Of a stretch of 43,936 bases of DNA, positions 41,667-43,936 are shown piece by piece. The DNA is from Candidatus Babeliaceae bacterium (GTDB taxonomy: Bacteria > Babelota > Babeliae > Babelales > Babelaceae). The position numbers and the translations under genes were made by a program. Every line of letters begins with the position of its first letter. Position 1 is the stretch's first letter. Location of the stretch: NCBI GenBank assembly GCA_019744895.1, contig JAIETV010000013.1, positions 1-43,936 of the forward strand. Direction: 5' to 3'. A model generated the notes under the pieces. That model was not told the origin of the DNA and ran no database searches. It was given only the letters and a program-made list of their open reading frames with translations.

Positions 41667-41702
41667 CGCTAATGTGTATAATGCTACTTATACACATTAG
41701 CG
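41667..41702 (+). other. 36-bp dif-like recombination site overlapping the recombinase promoter
   Basis: CGCTAATGTGTATAA (41667-41681) and TTATACACATTAGCG (41688-41702) are perfect 15-bp inverted arms around the 6-bp spacer TGCTAC. The inner part, ATAA-N6-TTAT, equals that of bacterial dif sites, where XerC/D cut at the borders of a 6-bp spacer. The recombinase ATG lies 40 bp downstream. A perfect -10, TATAAT (41677-41682), with TTTACT 18 bp upstream (41653-41658), lies inside the site, so binding would block transcription of the recombinase gene. There is no U-tract, so a terminator is unlikely. Confidence 0.6.
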
Positions 41703-41742
41703 ATCAAAAAAGTCGATTTAGAGCATAAAAAGGAGTAGTTTG

Positions 41743-42708
41743 ATGAAAAGCACACAGGTCACCTTGAAGAGTACACGGCAATTGGGTTTTGAGCAGGCAC
41801 TTCAATTAAAAAAGGAAGCAGTTTGGAAAAACTTAGGGGAAATAACCGTCAAGCAAGCGGTAACAGAATGGTTGCGCACATTAAAAAGCATAACAGCAAA
41901 AAATTACATAAGCGGCATTAAGCAACTCAGCAAATTAAAACTTATTGACCTGAAATTAACGTTACAAATGTTTGCCCTTATCAACCATGATGCCGTAATA
42001 GATCAAATAAAAACATTACCTGCATTTTCTGAATGTACAAAGCAGGCGCGTGCGGCTTGTTATATATCGTTCACCCGATTTTTAAGCCGCCGAACACAAG
42101 GTATTATACCTAAAGCTACCCCAAGCCGTGAAGGAGTTTCAAAAACTTTTTATAGAACGCGAGACAAAATATCAACAGAAGCTATGACGCGCGCACAATG
42201 GACAGATTTTCTGGAACAGCTTAGTAGTATTAATGAGCGAGATTGTTTAATCGCAAAAGTTATCTTGCAAGGCGGTAAAAGATTATCAGAAGTCTTGAGT
42301 CTGACTACAGATAAAATAGATTGGGCAAAACGGGAGATAACCTTTAAACAATCAAAAACCAAAGGCTATGAAAAAGAAACAGTGATAACCTATCCTCAGC
42401 ACTTGCTCGAAGAACTTAAAGCCTATATTGCTGATCGTCAAGGTTTAGTTTTTGTAACACGAAACTGCAGGCCAATCATGCCTAATCAGCTTGCAATGAC
42501 ATTTGAAAAAGCAGGAATTTTATCAGACGTTCCATTTAAGGTAACACCGCATGTTTTGCGCGCGTCAGCTATAACTTTTTTAAAGTTATCAGGATATTCA
42601 GATAGCGACATTATGAAAATTTCTGGGCATGCATCATCTGCGATGGTTAATGCTTATGACAAAAGCGACCGAGCCTTAAATATAAGCAAAAAGGTCTCTT
42701 TAGTATAA
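41743..42708 (+). CDS. tyrosine recombinase/integrase, chlamydial-plasmid-like
   Basis: The 321-residue protein is a complete tyrosine recombinase. It has an N-terminal DNA-binding helical domain (about 35-120) and a catalytic domain with Arg180 (GGKRLSEVLSL), a lysine at 205 or 207 in the beta-hairpin, His270 and Arg273 (TPHVLRAS), His296 (SGHAS) and nucleophile Tyr305. Stretches such as QARAACYISFTRFL, RDKI(S)TE and TPHVLRASA recall, from memory, the pGP7/pGP8 integrases of Chlamydia plasmids. The ATG at 41743 is seven bases after AAGGAG. The dif-like repeat is directly upstream. It could be a Xer-type enzyme resolving chromosome dimers, or the integrase of a plasmid-derived element. The active site looks intact. 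Confidence 0.9.
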   Translation: MKSTQVTLKSTRQLGFEQALQLKKEAVWKNLGEITVKQAVTEWLRTLKSITAKNYISGIKQLSKLKLIDLKLTLQMFALINHDAVIDQIKTLPAFSECTKQARAACYISFTRFLSRRTQGIIPKATPSREGVSKTFYRTRDKISTEAMTRAQWTDFLEQLSSINERDCLIAKVILQGGKRLSEVLSLTTDKIDWAKREITFKQSKTKGYEKETVITYPQHLLEELKAYIADRQGLVFVTRNCRPIMPNQLAMTFEKAGILSDVPFKVTPHVLRASAITFLKLSGYSDSDIMKISGHASSAMVNAYDKSDRALNISKKVSLV

Positions 42709-42769
42709 AAAAGCTTTATATTATTGCACTATTAATAAAGATTGCTTATATTGATAATTAATAACAGAA

Positions 42770-42787
42770 TTATTCTTATAAGAATAA
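42770..42787. promoter_or_regulatory. 18-bp perfect palindrome before the broken repeat-protein gene
   Basis: TTATTCTTATAAGAATAA reads the same on both strands and ends 13 bases before the ATG at 42801. It is a candidate operator for a dimeric regulator. No ribosome site is evident between it and the start. Confidence 0.4.
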
Positions 42788-42800
42788 GAAAAATAAAAGC

Positions 42801-43874
42801 ATGAATATACGATTTAAAAAATGTCTTATACTATTGAGCGGTACTAGTAGCGCGCTATCCTTGATGGCTATGAACAACCCAGATGATCCGTTTTTATTAG
42901 GGGGCCCCTCAAGCCCTTTATCTCTTACTGATTATGGTGAGACTCGAAGTTGGCCTTTTGAATATGATTTGAATCCTGGAGATGACAGCGATCAATTACG
43001 CGAGCTGCTTTAACTAGATCTTGATCCTGAATTCCCTTTAACAGGCGAGCGGTCTGTAAAAAGAACGCGCTTAGAAGACAATCTTGCAACAACACAAACA
43101 CTACCAAAAAAACGAAGGCTTGTTCCTTCTAAAGCTTTTACGCAGGAAATAACTATCTCTCATGATAGGTTTACTCAAAAAGAGCTTGAAGCGGCTGGCA
43201 AGCTTAGCGAAAAGTTTGGTCTTCCTGTTGATGATATTTTAAAAGCTCGCATATGGTCAAAAATAAAGAAAAAACCTTTTCCCCCTGATGATAAAAAAAC
43301 TTTGCGCGATTATATTATGGATTATGAACATGATCAGCGTCAAAAATTAGATGTGTTTTATAAACTTAATGAAATCAATTCTCAACAAGTTGCTCATGCG
43401 TTAGGGTTGGTACAAGAGACTGTAAAAAAAGCTATTTCGTGGTGTAGACGAAACCTTATTTCTTTTCCTGATTGGCAGGCTGATCCTGATGCTGCTCGAA
43501 AGCAAATCAGAGAATATGCAGAAAAATACTCAGAATATCTAGAAACTCAAAAACGATCTCAAAAGCAAAAACGTCAAATGGTAGTAGCAAATATAGACCT
43601 TCAAGAAGTTGTTCATGCATTAGGATTGGAAGAAGAGACTGTAAAAAAAGCTATTTTTTGGTGTAAGCAAAATCGTATTTCTTTTCCTGATTGGCAGGCT
43701 GATCCTGATGCAGCTCGAGGAATAATCAGAGAATATGCAGAAAAACACTCAGAATATTTAGAAACTCAAAAACTTGCCAGAAAGCAAAAACGTCAAATGG
43801 TGGCATCAACTATAGATCCTGAAGAAGTTGCTCGTGCGTTAGAGCTGGATGTACAGATTAGATCTCTTTCCTAA
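42801..43874 (+). pseudogene. exported helical-repeat protein broken by an in-frame TAA
   Basis: The frame runs from ATG 42801 to TAA 43872-43874 (357 codons) but is cut by TAA at 43011-43013 (codon 71). All 96 codons from 43014 to 43301 are open in the same frame and then merge with the long repeat part, so this is one former gene. It has a signal peptide (MNIRFKKCLILLSG...LMA), an acidic segment, a first diverged helical repeat, two near-identical 73-residue repeats and the start of a fourth that ends abruptly. Each repeat has (E/Q)(V)xHALGLxxETVKKAI, FPDWQADPDAAR and a basic KQKRQM end. The plan, total length (357 against 358) and motif order match the intact protein at 7622-8698. Premature stop and truncated last repeat suggest decay; readthrough is the alternative. 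Confidence 0.7.
43374..43811 (+). repeat. two tandem 219-bp coding repeats
   Basis: ATTGGCAGGCTGATCCTGAT begins at 43471 and again at 43690, exactly 219 bp (73 codons) apart. The units are nearly identical from the first helix to the basic linker. A third tandem unit starts at 43812 and loses the pattern after about 13 residues. Confidence 0.88.
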
Positions 43875-43936
43875 CCTCACAATTGAAAATTGTAAATTCC
43901 AGCGATTAAGTTAAAGCGGAGCCCGAATCTTTTTCG

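Noticed and set aside
43011-43013. Reassignment of TAA as a sense codon in this genome
   Set aside because: TAA ends many intact genes of normal length here (for example gatA, ruvC and the integrase), so global recoding is excluded; only local readthrough or mutation remains.

Overview
The window is a chromosomal piece of an AT-rich bacterium that probably lives with, or inside, a host cell. The best guess is Candidatus Dependentiae (TM6, Babeliae). This is an inference from three things: many exported proteins of unknown function, low-GC coding sequence, and a tyrosine recombinase that resembles the integrases of chlamydial plasmids. No rRNA or tRNA gene is present to confirm it. Housekeeping genes are intact and recognisable: rsmG, gatC, gatA, mreC, recJ, ileS, rplI, dnaB, ruvC, recF, dnaN and proS.

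Layout. 1-6836 (minus): two adjacent exported fibre-like proteins. The larger has YadA-head-like repeats and a C-terminal peptidase S74 chaperone domain, and both share a copied block of about 100 residues. 6954-7577: rsmG. 7622-8698 (minus): exported protein with three 78-residue repeats. 8892-12061: MATE transporter, gatC and gatA. 12078-13297: two small exported or membrane coiled-coil proteins that converge on a terminator; the first has an in-frame stop. 13468-16841: PAP2-like protein, mreC and recJ. 16895-24045: exported flavoprotein, Sel1/TPR protein, C39-like and NlpC/P60-like cysteine hydrolases, Dps and a membrane protein. 24185-29035: ileS, and an exported protein with a degenerate J domain. 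29207-30930: a PfpI-family protein overlapping three pseudopilin-like genes. 30980-33308: rplI-dnaB-ruvC. 33438-33566: a 42-residue lysine-rich protein behind two inverted repeats. 34075-36347 (minus): dnaN-recF. 36496-39397: an outer-membrane barrel candidate and a 14-repeat YVTN propeller protein. 39394-40869 (minus): proS. 41014-43874: a small exported protein, a structured intergenic element, a perfect 15-6-15 inverted repeat resembling a Xer/dif site, a complete tyrosine recombinase, and a broken exported repeat protein.

How it fits together. The core genes cover translation, DNA replication and repair, and cell-shape functions. Around them is a large set of surface or secreted products (fibres, propeller, repeat proteins, hydrolases), with pseudopilins that could belong to a type II secretion or pilus system. 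The most interesting items are the dif-like site beside a chlamydial-plasmid-like recombinase, with the recombinase's own -10 inside the site; two genes each interrupted by an in-frame TAA in the same heptamer TAACTAG; and a helical repeat family shared by two exported proteins at opposite ends of the window.
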